This document shows, piece by piece, positions 11,932 to 26,874 of a stretch of 64,000 nt of DNA. The stretch's first letter is position 1. Every line of letters begins with the position of its first letter. Position numbers and translations under genes: made by a program. Where the stretch lies: positions 27,184,571 through 27,248,570 of the forward strand of contig CM060107.1 in NCBI GenBank assembly GCA_030522415.1. Reading direction: 5' to 3'. The notes beneath the pieces are model-generated. The model did not search any database. It saw only the letters and a program-made list of their open reading frames with translations, and was not told where the DNA came from. Source of the DNA: Channallabes apus. Its lineage: Eukaryota > Chordata > Actinopteri > Siluriformes > Clariidae.

Positions 11932-12896
11932 CAGGGGTAGACATTAACTTTTTTGCTCACTGGCCAATGTGGCTAGTGGATTTCCGGAGCCACTAGCCAT
12001 TCAGCCTTTTTACTAGCCACAATTTTGTTACCATAAAATCGCAGTTTTTTACTTCACCATGATACGTTAATGTTTGTTAGATCTAGATTTACTTATAAAT
12101 GACAGCATACACTTTATCACTATAGTAGTCAAGTATTCAGTACTGTTAAGATAGATCTCAATATAAAAACATGCAAACATGAACAGTATATTCAGCTTAT
12201 TGAACTAAAATTCAAGCTTATTACCATATGAAATTGAAAAATAACAGGTTCAGTACAACTGAACTGATTCTGATATTAAAAATACAGCAACTCAGAACAT
12301 TTATCATTTTAGTGTGTTATGTGTACTATTATCAGGTATTATTATTCATTATGTATTATATCAGAATTCTAAGTTAGGACACTGGACTCTGGTCTATCTT
12401 GTAGTGTTGACTCTTTATAGTGTGAGGTAATTCAATCAATTGATGAATTTTCTATCATTCAACATGTAATCTAAATAGATTTTAATAGTGATTACTTTAT
12501 ATATATATATAATCAGTAAATAACCTGCGAAAGGGGCAAACATTCTCATCCTGTTGAGAAGCAATAGCCCTTTAAGGAAATGATGCACACACACACCAAA
12601 CAGGAAGTAAAAGTGTGTGTGTGTGTGTGCGCGCTCGCGCACAATGCATGTGTGAACATGTGTAGAGCGAGGTATTAAATGTCCTCATTCCATTCATGCA
12701 CGTTTTATGCACGTAATATTACGTTGCAATGCGTTTATTATATCGGATGACTTTAGAGAAAACTACAACAAAAATATATTGTCATACCAAATAATAAACT
12801 ACCCGCCAAAGTGGCTAGTGAGACTAAAGTCATTACCCGCCACAGCCGAAATTTACCCGCATTTGGTGGGTGGGCGGGTGCCAATGTCAAACCCTG
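11932..12896. mobile_element. Non-autonomous hAT-like element, about 965 bp
   Basis: It starts CAGGGGTAGACATT and ends AATGTCAAACCCTG, an imperfect inverted repeat with the CAGGG terminus usual for hAT elements. The flanking 8-mers AACTGTAC (11924-11931) and GACCGTAC (12897-12904) agree at 6 of 8 positions, consistent with an aged 8-bp target-site duplication. Subterminal GTGGCTAGTG motifs occur near both ends (11970 and 12811). No transposase is encoded. A GT-repeat lies at about 12614-12630. Confidence 0.7.
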
Positions 12897-13864
12897 GACC
12901 GTACACTCAGCATACATTTTCTATGGAATACCTGTACATCTGCTCATTTATGCAGATATACAGCAAAATGCTGAATACCTTTGTAAAAAAAAAAGATCAT
13001 TTGAGAATGACTAGACTGGCCTGAGCTGAATCCTGTCAATCATACAGGCACAGACTCAAACCCCCCTCAAATAGTATGATAGTAGGATGTAGTTCATTTT
13101 ATAAATTAACTGCATGAGTTTCACAGTGTTTGCAAATCAAAAGGCAAATCTTGTGGTCCTGTAATTGTAATTGTATCTCTGTAATTGTAATTTGTAATTG
13201 TATCTCTGGAGGCTATTAGCACTTAGATTTTTAGCTTGATTTCAAGCTGGTTTACCTAACTCGACACAACCTTTGTTCTCATGCACTTTTGACAAGCAGT
13301 AAAATTTGTTTCAGAGTAGTGAGAGCAAACCTGGTAAGGATTTTCGTGTGAAAATACAACTTGTCTGAGAGACTAATTTACTCCTGACTGTTTTAGTTTG
13401 CATGCAGTAGTAGTTGACATGTACTGTAGTTCATTACTTTTTATTGTGCATGTCTTTGTGTCCAGGCACGGTGCAACAAAAGAAGCTGGTGATACTGTAG
13501 GTGGTGAAGTCTGCTTGTGAGGAGACTATGTTGATGCAGCCAATCTCAGTCCACACCTATGGTGAGAGAAATGATGTGAGAAACTGAATGTTCTATACAA
13601 AATACGTAATGTCCTCAAAGAAACATATATAACTCAACTATTGCTTTTTGAATTTATTAATTTTAATTAATACCTAGCAAAAAATGTATTAATTAATTGT
13701 AATCAAACGTGAATTTTTGCTATGTATTGAGGCCCCGAGCGAGTGCTGTTGCTGAGAGGTTATAGAGTAATGAAGAGCAGACGTCCACTGTGGAAAAGGC
13801 GTCCTCGCCTAGAGGTCTTCCGCTGTAAAATGATAAGGTACTGCCAGGGCACTCAGCATAAATC

Positions 13865-14635
13865 TTTCTTTTAAACTGAAATAACTTTAGCCTTGATCTT
13901 TTGTTGCAGTTTTTTTTTTAGTTTCTCCTAAAAAAGATTTTAGATCTCCTTTTCTTTTTCTGTATGTCTAGATGTGGCATTCAAGCAGAACCTCTGTTTA
14001 TAGTCCACTGCAAACATGAATATATTGGTCCATACTGTAGATTACATGGATCAGGGCAAGAGTTGGAGAAAATCCTATACATATCAATATTGCTGAGTGT
14101 CTTGAAATATCAGACTTAAAGAAAAAGTTTTGCTGCCCAGACCACACTATGGAAATGCATTTTGAGAAAAGTCTAGGACACATACATGTATGTAATTAAA
14201 TATTTTTAAAAAATGTCTTAATGTGGTGTTCACAGTAAACATGTTCCTCAATCAGTGTTCTTTTCCCCATTCATCTAGTCTTTGTATGTTCCATAATCTA
14301 ATGGACTGACTCAGCAACAGTTCTGGGTAGCCCCCAATAAGCCTCTCTGCCCTGTTCAGCAATAATATAGTTGTTTAACGTAATTCTCAACAATATTTAA
14401 TTTACTTGCTAAATGAGCTTACATGGTATTGATCTTTACTTAGACGATTGATTTTCTCATTGCTGGGATTATGATGCTGACAGCAGATGGCAGGGATTGG
14501 CTAATCCTAACGTTCCCTGAACCCTCCTCAAACCACCCTCCTGCTGGCCACTTGTAACCGCAGCTTAATGGGTTCCAGAATTCACAGTCCATCCTCTGAA
14601 TCAACCACTGCCAGGAATTGTCTATTTGCTATATA
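13865..14635. other. Gene-free stretch after the hexa relic
   Basis: No splice-flanked exon is visible. The last 150 bases (about 14480-14620) are less AT-rich than the rest and include GGCTAATCCTAACG, which contains a homeobox-type TAATCC core. A single such motif is weak evidence of function. Confidence 0.3.
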
Positions 14636-14639
14636 AAGA

Positions 14640-15575
14640 CTACACACTGGTTACTTGGTAAAATTAAAAACATTGACTGGTGAAATGAATACAGTAACAT
14701 CGATTATCTAATAACTGTCAATGGTTTGGATTTATTAGGCAGTAAGTGAGCAGTAGGGTTTAAAATTTGATGTGTTGAGACTAGAAAAAATGGGCAGTTA
14801 CAAGTATCTGAGTGACTCTGGCCTGGGCTGAGTTGTGATAGCTGGATGACTGAATCAGTGCATCTCCAAAACCACAGATCTTTTGGGGTGTTTCCAGTAA
14901 GTATTGATTAGTACTTACCTCTTTTCCAAGGAAAGACAATTTGAGAACCAGTGACAGGGTCATGTGTGCCCAAGTCTCACTGATTCACGTGGGGAATGAA
15001 GGCGAGACTGTCTGGTCCAATCCCACATAAGCGCTACTGAGGCACAAATTGCTCTGGCTATGATAGAAATGTGTCAGAACAAACAGCCTATTGCAGCTTG
15101 CTCTGAATGGGGATTCCGAGCTGCCCTGTGCCCACCAATGCTGACCTGTGCCCAACACCAAAAGCACCTACACTGCATGTGAACATCAAAACTACACCAT
15201 TGAGCAATGAAAGAAGGTGGTCTGGTCTGATGAACCATGCTTTCTTATTACAGCATGTGGTTGGCCAGATGTCATGTGTTACTTACCCTGGAGAAGAGAT
15301 GCTGCCAGGATGCATTATAGGAATCATGGCATTGTGGTGCTCTGGCCAATGTTCTGCTGGGAAACCTTGTGACCTGGTATTTATGTGGTTAATTTTAGGG
15401 AAAACATTATTCCTTGATAACATTTTCAGCAAAAAATCCTCTTTCACTGCAAAAATTGTTCAGGAATAGGTTAAGGAGCATACAAATTCCCAAGATTTCA
15501 GTCTGATAAAAAGTCTATGAAATGCTGGACAAACATGTCTGATCCATGAAGGCCCCACACATTTTCTTTAACAAT
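14640..15575 (+). mobile_element. Tc1/mariner fossil, family A
   Basis: The sequence follows, with many substitutions and gaps, the order of a very common teleost Tc1 transposon. It shows CATCTCCAAAACCACAG (start of the second helix-turn-helix region), then GGTGGTCTGGTCTGATGAA, then CAATGTTCTGCTGGGAAACC, then ATGAAGGCCCCAC near the 3' end. All frames are broken. Shorter remains of the same family lie at 26.4-26.75 and 47.15-47.47 kb. Confidence 0.75.
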
Positions 15576-15621
15576 ATTGCAACAATAATTCTATAACTAC
15601 ATCATAAATTACTACTACTCA

Positions 15622-15622
15622 T

Positions 15623-15662
<40 letters not shown>

Positions 15663-15686
15663 ATAAATAAATAAATAAATAAATAC
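15622..15686. repeat. (AACT)n then (AAAT)n microsatellite
   Basis: About nine CTAA units pass directly into about six AAAT units, a compound tetranucleotide repeat. Confidence 0.95.
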
Positions 15687-15755
15687 ATTCATAAACACTT
15701 GCAACCCAATAATTGTGCAAAACTGTCGTTAAATCTCAAAAATGACCAGTGTCAT

Positions 15756-16135
15756 ATATTCAATTCAATTCAATTCAATTCAGTTTTATTTGTATAGCAC
15801 TTTTAACAATTGACATTGTCTCAAAGCAGCTTCACACAATCAAAAGAATTATTTAAGTTTGTATGGAATGTGAACGTGTATGAATCAAAAATGTTCAGAT
15901 AGTCCCTGGTGAGCAAGCCCGAGGGCGACAGTGGCAAGGAAAAACTTCCTGAGATGGTAATAGGAAGAAACCTTGAGAGGAACCAGACTCGACAGGGAAC
16001 CCATCCTCATCTGGGTGAAACAGATAGCAGGAAATTATCTGCATTTATACAGTGTTAAGTGTTAGGTTAAGCTATAATAGTTGATGTTAATTGATGTTAA
16101 AATGGAGTCCAGTAGTTATTGGAGACTCAGATAGA
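15756..16135 (-). mobile_element. LINE 3'-end-type repeat, antisense
   Basis: It starts with four to five ATTCA units and TTTTATTTGTATAGCACTTTT, the reverse complement of a LINE-like 3' end (AAAAGTGCTATACAAATAAA). It continues through AGGAAAAACTTCCTGAGAT, GAAACCTTGAGAGGAACCAG and CATCCTCATCTGGGTGA. A shorter fragment of the same family is at 27.69-27.80 kb. No open frame remains. Confidence 0.65.
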
Positions 16136-17635
16136 CTTGTAGAAGTCTATATATATATGATAAATATGATTTTTTTTTAAACAATTAATGCTTATCCCCT
16201 GCTGATGACTAGAAACTGTGCATTTATTTAAAAGGGTTATTTTGTGCTTAAGCCTTTTTTTCTTCAATGCAGCCTTTTTGAATAATCTCCATTCATGTAG
16301 CTTGACAAGTCCTATTTAATCCCAAAACTTGGCCAGAATTGATGATGACTCATAGAGAATTATAAACCCTTGTCTTATCTTTATTTATTTATTTATTTAT
16401 TTATTGTTAACTGACCATTAATAAATAGCTGATGAGATGCTGGAGTTGCTGAAGTTAATGCTTTAAATAAAACTTATTATGTGTTTTACATGTATAATAT
16501 GTTTTATGTGGTGCTTTATCTAAAACTCAACTACACAGCAAAAATGAAACTGTTTAAAGAAAACCTATAATTAAGTCAAAAGATACGGCTCCATTAGTGA
16601 ACCAATTTTATACAATATTTATGCTATTAGATTATTTTTTACATGAAAAATGATTAATCATACTAAAATACTTCACGTGTAATTCTTCAGATACTGTTTT
16701 AATTACCTCTTAGCAGACCTGCAAATATTCAGTACATTAGTACATAGTATTGCCATTATGGGATACAAAGCAACAGGTTCAAAATATTTAATTGTCAAAA
16801 GCAAACTGTATTCATTTAAAGATTCTCTTATGTTTTGTTCTTTAAGGTGTCACACTAAAAGGGTAATCTCACTCTTCAAAGGGGTTACAACCAAAGCTGC
16901 TTAGCGTGTGACCGTACAACAATATAATTTCAATGGCATCAAACAGTGCTGCTAAAGTAAATTATTAACAGGAAATTATTTGATTGTATTGTTGTATATT
17001 TATTAACAACTGATAAATTACATACAATGACACTAAACTGGCACCTATGTTGGGCCTAATATGATAATATGCATTACATAAGCATCTTATAAAACAGTTA
17101 AGCATTTTGTCTTTTATGAAAGACGGATGAGAAACAAGTCCCTGCTTCTAGCCAAATTCATGGAATAAAACCTTCTTTAACTAATACACTGTTAGTCCAT
17201 TTGCTTATAAAACTATAATACAGCTTGACTTCATTACAAAGTCAAGTCAACCAAAGAATGTTTCCAATGTGCACCAGACAAAAGCAGTAATCAAATTATG
17301 TTATTATGAAGCATCCCATATAGATTCTGCAGTCATGCCATAAATGTTGTGCAAGTAACAACAACCAAGTAAATTGAGGCAGGAATAAAATATTATAGAA
17401 ATCTAAATATAAAATATAGTAAATTAAATAGTTATTTGTAATAAGTTCATTCCTAAAATATGTCTTGCCTGTTCTGTCTACTCCCTAGTAAAGATTAAGT
17501 CACATGAAACCTCACAAGTTATGACTGGCATTTAATAAAATTTGTTTGTGTGGTTCACTGATGGTGACAGCACATGGCTAGTGTGCAGATAAGTTATCTG
17601 CCCAAGAAAATATTTGTCCAGTATATAGCAGTTAG
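16136..17635. other. Gene-free AT-rich stretch
   Basis: Only short spurious frames occur. A (TTTA)n microsatellite lies at 16380-16405. I see no exon or defined repeat otherwise. Confidence 0.4.
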
Positions 17636-17639
17636 TCCT

Positions 17640-17835
17640 AATCTCATTGGTGGGTGGCTTTTAAGTGCCGTTGGATCTCCTAAACAGTCTGAGAGACGCT
17701 GAGCCCCATCAGAAGGCTCAGGAGAGGAGCAATCTGACACTGATCCGCTCTCAGGCGTTTTGCTGATGGCAGCAGCAACCCGGGCCAGCAGCAGCTGTTT
17801 ACTGTCAGAGATCTAGGTCAGGCAATGCTTGGGGA
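17640..17835. other. Complex non-repeat block upstream of nr2e3
   Basis: This 190-bp segment is GC-balanced and unlike the AT-rich flanks, with AGCAGCAGCAACCCGGGCC and a TTTACTGTCAGAGATCTAGG segment. It has no supported frame. Composition and position (about 5 kb upstream of nr2e3) make it a candidate conserved non-coding element. Conservation cannot be judged here. Confidence 0.3.
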
Positions 17836-17978
17836 AGGGTTATGCCTCTTCAGTATAGGTCTTTTTGTTTAGCAGGTGGTGTCTTCTTGAACATTCAACA
17901 TCTCATTCAACATCTTTATCATGTAGTACTGATAAATTCTTTATGTATCGTTTTAACAATAACTAAATGTAATAATTA

Positions 17979-17982
<4 letters not shown>

Positions 17983-18020
<38 letters not shown>
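17983..18020. repeat. (AAT)n microsatellite
   Basis: A run of about 12 AAT/TAA units. Confidence 0.95.
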
Positions 18021-18024
<4 letters not shown>

Positions 18025-18084
18025 CGGTGTCATACTTGTTTGCTACAGTACACACATTATATCTATATCATTCATTCTCAAAAA

Positions 18085-18385
18085 CCCAATTATTCGGTAC
18101 AGGCTCATGGGAGGTCTGGAGCCATGGCGGGGTACATCTTGGTCAGGGTGCCAGGCCATCACAGGGCACAAGAATGCACACACTTACATGCACACTCACA
18201 CACTATGGGGAATTTAGAAATGCAAATTAGCTTAATCTGCATGTTGTTGGACTATGTGAGGAACCCAGAGTACAGTACCTGGAGGAAACCCACAGTGCAC
18301 AGGGAGAAAATGCAAACTTCATGCACACAGAGGCATGAATTGAACACTTGAACCTGGACATACTAAGTGCTAACCACTAGGTAAT
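18085..18385 (-). mobile_element. Degenerate SINE copy, antisense
   Basis: The order of recognisable blocks is the reverse complement of the intact SINE at 2.8 kb: a GGGGTACA/CAGGGTGCCA part, then CACACTATGGGGAATTTAGAAATGCAAATTAGC, then GGAGGAAACCCA, then a damaged B-box region near 18340. Substitution density is much higher than in the copies at 48 and 62 kb, so this is an old insertion. Confidence 0.7.
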
Positions 18386-18389
18386 GGCA

Positions 18390-20265
18390 ATGTTATAATA
18401 ACATAAAATGATTTTTTTTAAATCACTTGGGATCTTTTATTTTACCATTTAAAATGTCTGACATCACAAGCTTCATCCTGATGTGTAGAGAGTGTAAGAA
18501 GCTAATCTCCACAACTCATGGCTCTGGTACAGGCAGCATGTGATGGAGACATTAAGGTTATGTAGTCCAGGCTGTAGAGTTACACTGTCAGCTCTGCCCA
18601 GATCAGATTCTAAACACATTAGTAATCTCTGCTGGAGAGGTTTTAGTGACAAAGAAATAGCATTTCTAATAAAGACGTTTCCATAAAGGTGTTTTATTGT
18701 TTGTTGTGGTTGTGTACCATTCATGCAAGCAGTTGAAAGATATACAGTATGGCTGTTATGATTATGATAAGAAGTATCATATAGTATTTAAAATGTGATA
18801 TATGGTTGATAAGTTATATAAAAAAATATATTGATTATCACAGTTTATAGTGTGACTATTTTGAGACATAGTTTATAATCTTTTTGCTTTCTCATAATCT
18901 CTGCTCTGCTCATCTAAGCATGTCTTGTCCTAAAAAGCTACTAGAGAACATCACGCACGACATCCACCTGCCTGTTACATAAACTCATTTAATACCAGGA
19001 TGTTGTGACGCCTCACCTGCACACACGGCAGACTGAGTAAAGCACCCAGTTGTATCACTCATATGACATCAACAAAAACAACGCCTCTGTTTAGACTTTG
19101 TATGGCAGCTCACAGGGTTCTGCACGTGTTTATAAAAAATGGTGTAAAATGTCAATGGTAAGCCAGAATCCATTATAGTGGTCATACTGGAGAATTAGGA
19201 CACAATCTGATTAAATGATCCCCACCCAGTCAAAAAACAAACGAACAAAAAAAAAAAAAAGTGAAAATACTTTAAGATTTAAAGTGGAACTTTTGATTGC
19301 ATTAGAACACAATTATGAAAGAAAAAGTTATTTATTTCTGTATTTAATCCACTGCTATACTAATGCACTCATCCCAGCATTTCACTAGTTCTTGAATAAC
19401 AAAAATATTTTCTCAGTATGCTGGAGCCATGATCAGACTATCTGCGTCAGGCCTGAAACACTGGCATCCCAGGAACCCCTAATATGTGGAAATGGCTTGA
19501 AGCAAGGTCAGAACTGTACTGGGGATGTGGCAATAACTTCCAGCCGAGTTCCCCTAATGGTGCAAGTGATGTTCATTAATGATTGTGTATACAGTTTCCA
19601 CAGACAGATGCGTCCATCACTTATCCATCGACTTTTAAAGATCAGACGTTCTACTCGCTGATTTTTCATGGGAATTACTTCAGTGGAATTTGAGCGACCT
19701 TGACCAGGATTGTCATTCACAGACATACTGTACAGTATGGCCTATTGTACTTTAAAATGTTTGTACAGTTCTAATATTTTACTGTGTAAAATATTAAATA
19801 CTGAGTCTCATCTTCATACTCATCATCAGCAATGCTACAGCAATTTTACACCTTCATTCATAAGAAAGTTCATCCCAGTTTGACTTAAATGCACCTTGCA
19901 TTTTATGATAATAGTACTTATTGTTTGTTGTACAGTATGTGTTACACAGTTTCATTTATAGTCTGTATGCTTTTGCTTCTAGTCAAAGCTTCAGTGCTTT
20001 TCAGTATGCTTTTGTTTCTAGTGAATCCCACCACCTGCTGCCCTACACACATCTGGTTGTGGATTAATTAGCATGCATGGATAACATTTTCAGAGTCAGA
20101 AAAATGCAGGTCTGAACATTCTGACAAAATAAAGTAAAGCATCCATTTTTGCATGCACATTTCATATTTTGAATTGCCAGTTTGCATTCTGTTTTTTCTA
20201 TATAGCATTTGCAAAACTGTATTAATTTATATACTGTAAGTATATGTTTCAATTACTTATTACTC

Positions 20266-20318
<53 letters not shown>

Positions 20319-22490
20319 GAAACTCTCATATAAATCAAGATATAATTTTGAAAGCAAACAAATACACTAGACTTGGAAAACTTTTTCTGTACTGTGAAAA
20401 GTGAAAGGTCATAGCCAAATACTAGCCAAAGTCTAGCTGACTGTTTCTCAGTTGCACAAAAACAAAGTATTTCATAGAATGTTTCATAAAATTTAAATAT
20501 ATATTTTTAATATTTGTATTAATGCACATGCCTAGCTAACTAGCTAAACAAACATTATAATGTTATGTTTCATACCAGTCAATTCATTTGAAATTATTGC
20601 TTATGATAATATGTTTTCACATTTTCACTGATGATGTTTTCTGCCAGTACTACAGCAAGCAGATTTGTAGGAGCATGAATGGTGTGAGGAATCAAATTAA
20701 ATCAGTCTTGAGAACCAAGACCTAATACACACTGTTCAGCTAAGAGTTTAGGTAGGACTCCCAAACAAGCCCCCTTTACTAAGCTGGACCTCTAATCTTT
20801 TTACACACTAGTTTAACCCAAAAGAGAGGAGCCTGTTGTACTGTAGAAACAGAGACATCAGCCAAAACTAATTGAGCATTACATGGGATTTTTTTTTCTT
20901 GCAGAGATCATCTCCTGGTCAGTTTGCCTTTCGCCTCTAAGCTGTTTGTCTTTTTGAACTGAAAACACTGTATGCTTTTCTTATTGGGGTGAAAAACGCT
21001 ATGTGGATTTACTGTACTGATTGGTATTAGACATACAGTACTTGAATTAAACTATATACAGGTGTATATTAGGTGTATTAGCAGTATTTCTATGTTATGT
21101 TTATGGTCCTGCTGTAATCACACTATCATGGGAACGTCCCACAGATGAACAGGGTGTGAGTGTCTGTCTGTTGTATGTGACCTGCCTCTATGCAAGTCCT
21201 TAGAACACCAATTCAAAGAAAAAAGTAAATCACTGACTTCAGCCATTTAATTACTGGTAAATAAGGCAGAGGTCACTAATTAGGCAGACTGACATCCAGA
21301 GAGCAGCCACCATATGGCACCGGGCTGGGCTGGACTCAGGGCCCTCACTGTTCTTTCAGCCTCACAGTGACTTAATTGCCCCCCATTTCTACCCCCTTCC
21401 CTACGGGATCTTTGTTTGACTTAGGAGAACACATTTTGTGGTAGCCTAAGCTGCTTAGCAGACTAAAGATGTATGTCTTCATGCTAGCTAATTCCATTTA
21501 GGTTGTGTTGTTAAAATTTTGCACTAGAGGACAATTAATAGCATATAAGAATGTCAAATAGACAAATAGAAACATTACAATAAGCATGCAGGGTCATGGG
21601 CAGTTGGGTTGGGCTTGGGAGAAATGACTCATTGTCTCATAGTGGTGGAAAATGCTAAGGATTAAAGAGTGATGAAATGACATGAAACTTCAGGAAGACT
21701 GGAACACTCCTGAGAATGACCAACACAACTAATCCCTTATCCATGGGGTGATGTGTGGTTCTTGCAACATTATATCCTATGAAGCACCTTCATCTACAAC
21801 GACAGTAACAATAATTAAAAATAATAATAAAGCCAGTCATTTAAACTAATGAAATTAGTTAAATTATTGAAACGTTGAACAAAGTAAGTCAAAATCTCTA
21901 TTCTATCATCAACTGCAAAAATCAGAGCATCTTGAATATTGACTAATTTAACTAATGTTTCTCTTTGTTAGAGTTTATGGTATCAGATTATATAATTTAA
22001 TATTTGAAATAATTCTTCTTGGAAAACTTTAATAAGCATACTTCTAGATATTTTACTAATGTCAAGATAATTCAGACAAAATTGTATTTTTGTTCTTTTT
22101 AGTTCAAGCATTTATTTTAAGCTTGCATTTACTTATATTTCAAGAAAAATACAGCTGTGATGTGTCTGAATTTTTTATGCAATAACTTCACATTGTGAGA
22201 TGTTAGATAACCTTTCTTCTTTATTCAAGAAATCTTCATCTGATATGTTAGCACTCTGTTACCCATCAGATGAAATGATGATCTTGGATACTCGCATATT
22301 AAAGCTCAAAATTCATAACCAAAAATAAGCAGAACAGAAAAAAAACAGTTGGTGAGCTAAAGACAAAGTCCTTTCTTATTAGTTTTATTCTTCATTTTTG
22401 GATGTAACTAATGCCAAACCCTGTGACTGATTGATCCACCCCTAGATGGACAGTAAAGATTAAGAGGATGACAAATGGGCATTTGCTTAC
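18390..22490. other. Gene-free nr2e3 upstream region
   Basis: No exon is supported. A (CTAT)n microsatellite occupies about 20264-20319. The block at about 21280-21440 (near ATATGGCACCGGGCTGGGC and GACTTAATTGCCCCCC) is complex, GC-balanced, and a candidate regulatory element. A TAATCC motif lies at 21730-21735. The rest is AT-rich with short spurious frames. Confidence 0.35.
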
Positions 22491-22777
22491 ACAGCGCTTG
22501 CTGTTAATCCCCTTGTCTTCCTTTAGGGAGCCCGACTGGACAGGGACTCACACTTCAGCATCACCAGGTGCAGGATGAGCAAGTGACAGGCCTCACTGGA
22601 AATTACTTAAGCAACAGGCAACAAGTTCTACATAACAAAACAAAGTGAAGTGAGATTTTCATCAAGACTAAAGCCACTTCGGAAAAGTAACTTCACTGGG
22701 CAGTCAATCCTCTGGAGACAGAATACATATTCAAGCAACTTGCCAGACTTCTCTTTTAACTTTTATTATTAAGCCTA
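22490..22777 (+). promoter_or_regulatory. nr2e3: nr2e3 proximal promoter / 5' UTR region
   Basis: About 270 bases upstream of the nr2e3 ATG lies TTAATCC (TAATCC core at 22505-22510), the binding core of the photoreceptor homeobox factors CRX/OTX2, which are known to act upstream of NR2E3 in vertebrates. The segment is GC-balanced between AT-rich flanks. The transcription start cannot be read from sequence, and an unspliced leader up to the ATG is assumed. Confidence 0.4.
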
Positions 22778-25133
<2,356 letters not shown>

Positions 25134-26370
25134 AAAATACTTGTTCTTCAGTATAAATCAGACAATTTCTATTGTAGTAATAAGCTGCCTCTCAAAGCAA
25201 TTACATTTCAAATGGGAGAATGTTCATGTACATTTTGTTGCTGTTTTCATACCAACACTGATCACCACCATGATCAATCAAACTGCACCAGCTGGATCAG
25301 TTTGGCCTGCATGGACTTGCACGTTAACCAGCTATTATGCCAACAGACCAGTTATAATACCCCAGCTTGGATTAGCAGTACATTCATTCTAGTCTATCTT
25401 TACTTTTTGCAATTGTATTCCTAAAAAGTCATATTATACAGTACTTTATACTTTTACTACTGCTCACACTATATGCTTTTGTTAATATATAAAATGTTTA
25501 TTTCATAATTAGGTAGATTACATAGCCTATTGTTGTTTAATGTGTCTATGTAAGTTACCTGCAGTATTGCCTTTTCAGCTTTTCATAATGCAATTATATA
25601 TTTTGATAAAATATTTTAAGAATTTCCGATTATTAAAAAACTGACTCTTTCACAGTGTGTAAAATGGAGTTTTGTTCAGTGTGGTATGACAGCACAGTGG
25701 GTAGCACTGATGCCTCACAACTCCGCACACAGTACAGTAGCTCATGTTTTCTACTACTTTCTGCTACTTTCCATATGGGCTACCTTCCCAGGTGAATTGG
25801 CTATTGATGATGCTCTTCTATGTTACAGTTCTTTCATTAACGTAAAATGTTTACAGTTCTTGCACACAGTATGTGTGCAAGTTTCCCAACCTAGCAGGAG
25901 CCACACCTGCTTCCACCAGTATAATTAGTTGCTCTTGGTTTTCAGTAGTTTATCAGGTGTGGCTTCGGCTTGGTTGGCATGAAAACCTGCACACACAAAC
26001 ACAAACACAGAAAATGTCCCTGCCTGGAGAAGATTTGATGTCACTGAATAAATATGATGACGTGGGCAGATGCGTGGCACAGGGAGGAATATACAATATA
26101 CAAACATAATGTCCTGATTGCCACGTAATCACTCATATGGCAGGTGTGACATTCATTACTCTTAAACAACTTGTACAGACAAATTAATAGATAAATGAAT
26201 CATAACTAGTATTACATCATCAAAACTGTAGTGTTTTTTAAATATTTTGGTTAAATCCCATGATGGGCCGCACAGCACAGATTTCCTGGAGTACACTTTG
26301 CCTTTCCCATTTTACTGTTTTTAAACACCTGATAAAATAGATCAGGGAAAATACAGAACTGTGCAGGACA
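25134..26370. other. nr2e3 3' region and intergenic DNA
   Basis: The nr2e3 3' UTR must start here. A variant polyadenylation signal ATTAAA lies at 25632-25637, and a canonical AATAAA near 26047 is farther away; neither can be chosen from sequence alone. The small open frames in 25.7-26.1 kb have no splice or domain support. Confidence 0.35.
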
Positions 26371-26394
26371 ATGGGCTCTCCATGACCGGGGTTG

Positions 26395-26750
26395 TGCATT
26401 CGAAAACTAAGGATATGGATTGTAATTGTAATGTCTAAACAGCTGGATCAGACCAACTCCAAAACTGCCGCTCTTGTGAGATGTTCTCAGGCTGCAGTGG
26501 TTAGGACATACCAAAAGTAATCCAAGGAAGAAAACCTAGTGAACTGGCAACAAGTTCTTATTTGGCTTACTGATGCACATGGAGAGTGAAGGCTGACCCG
26601 TGTAGCTGATGTAGCGTTTAATGCTGATTCCAGTAGAAAGGTGCCAGAATACTCAGTGCATTACTGTTTTGGTGGAAAAAAGGCGGGGGGGGCTACTCAG
26701 TACTGTATTAGGCGGGTGGTCATAATGTTATGGCTAATGACTATATTTTT
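26395..26750 (+). mobile_element. Tc1/mariner remnant, family A
   Basis: Recognisable Tc1 blocks in order: CTCCAAAACTGCCGCTCTTG, GTAATCCAAGGAAG, TAATGCTGATTCCAGTAGAAAGGTG, and the terminal GGTCATAATGTTATGGCT near 26730. The catalytic part is missing, so the copy is internally deleted. It sits between nr2e3 and stoml1. Confidence 0.7.
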
Positions 26751-26874
26751 AGGTATACTATTGTTTTTTTTTTCGTCCAATATGTAAAAACTCTTCCAGC
26801 CCACTAGAGGGAGCAGTCCAACAACGGTTTATGACTCCCAAACCAACTAATAGCTTTAATACGCTATCTAGTGC

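Larger units (their letters stand above)
7485..13862 (+). pseudogene. hexa: Decayed beta-hexosaminidase alpha subunit gene
   Basis: Pieces of the GH20 lysosomal enzyme that trims terminal N-acetylhexosamine appear in order. They are: 7500-7543 (AESMWGSMK); 7886-7935 (GRLESFSQLVYQ); 8071-8172 (FRGLLLDTSRNYLP); 8284-8385 ([20 protein letters not shown]); 8966-9085 (GAFHPVTNVYTQ, then FDSLGHTESWGKG after a frame change); 9253-9432 (QPDLLTPCY to [11 protein letters not shown], keeping the catalytic DE pair); about 9514-9599; about 10740-10909 (VILAAPFYLDLP); 13466-13561 (GDYVDAANLSPHLW); 13732-13855 (PRASAVAERL). Lesions: frameshift with TAG at 9059; no AG acceptor before 9514; a base lost near 9556; the exon expected between 9600 and 10740 missing; a roughly 5-base insertion near 13490; TGA at 13518; TAG at 13763 replacing Trp; a further frameshift near 13800. 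VDDPSF has become VDHPSF. The first exons were not found. TGTFGPINP and GGDEVDF favour hexa over hexb, as does the neighbourhood. Confidence 0.85.

Noticed and set aside
7485..13862. Reading the hexosaminidase relic as hexb
   Set aside because: [22 protein letters not shown] and the position beside nr2e3 fit hexa better, though the two paralogues are close and the relic is degraded.
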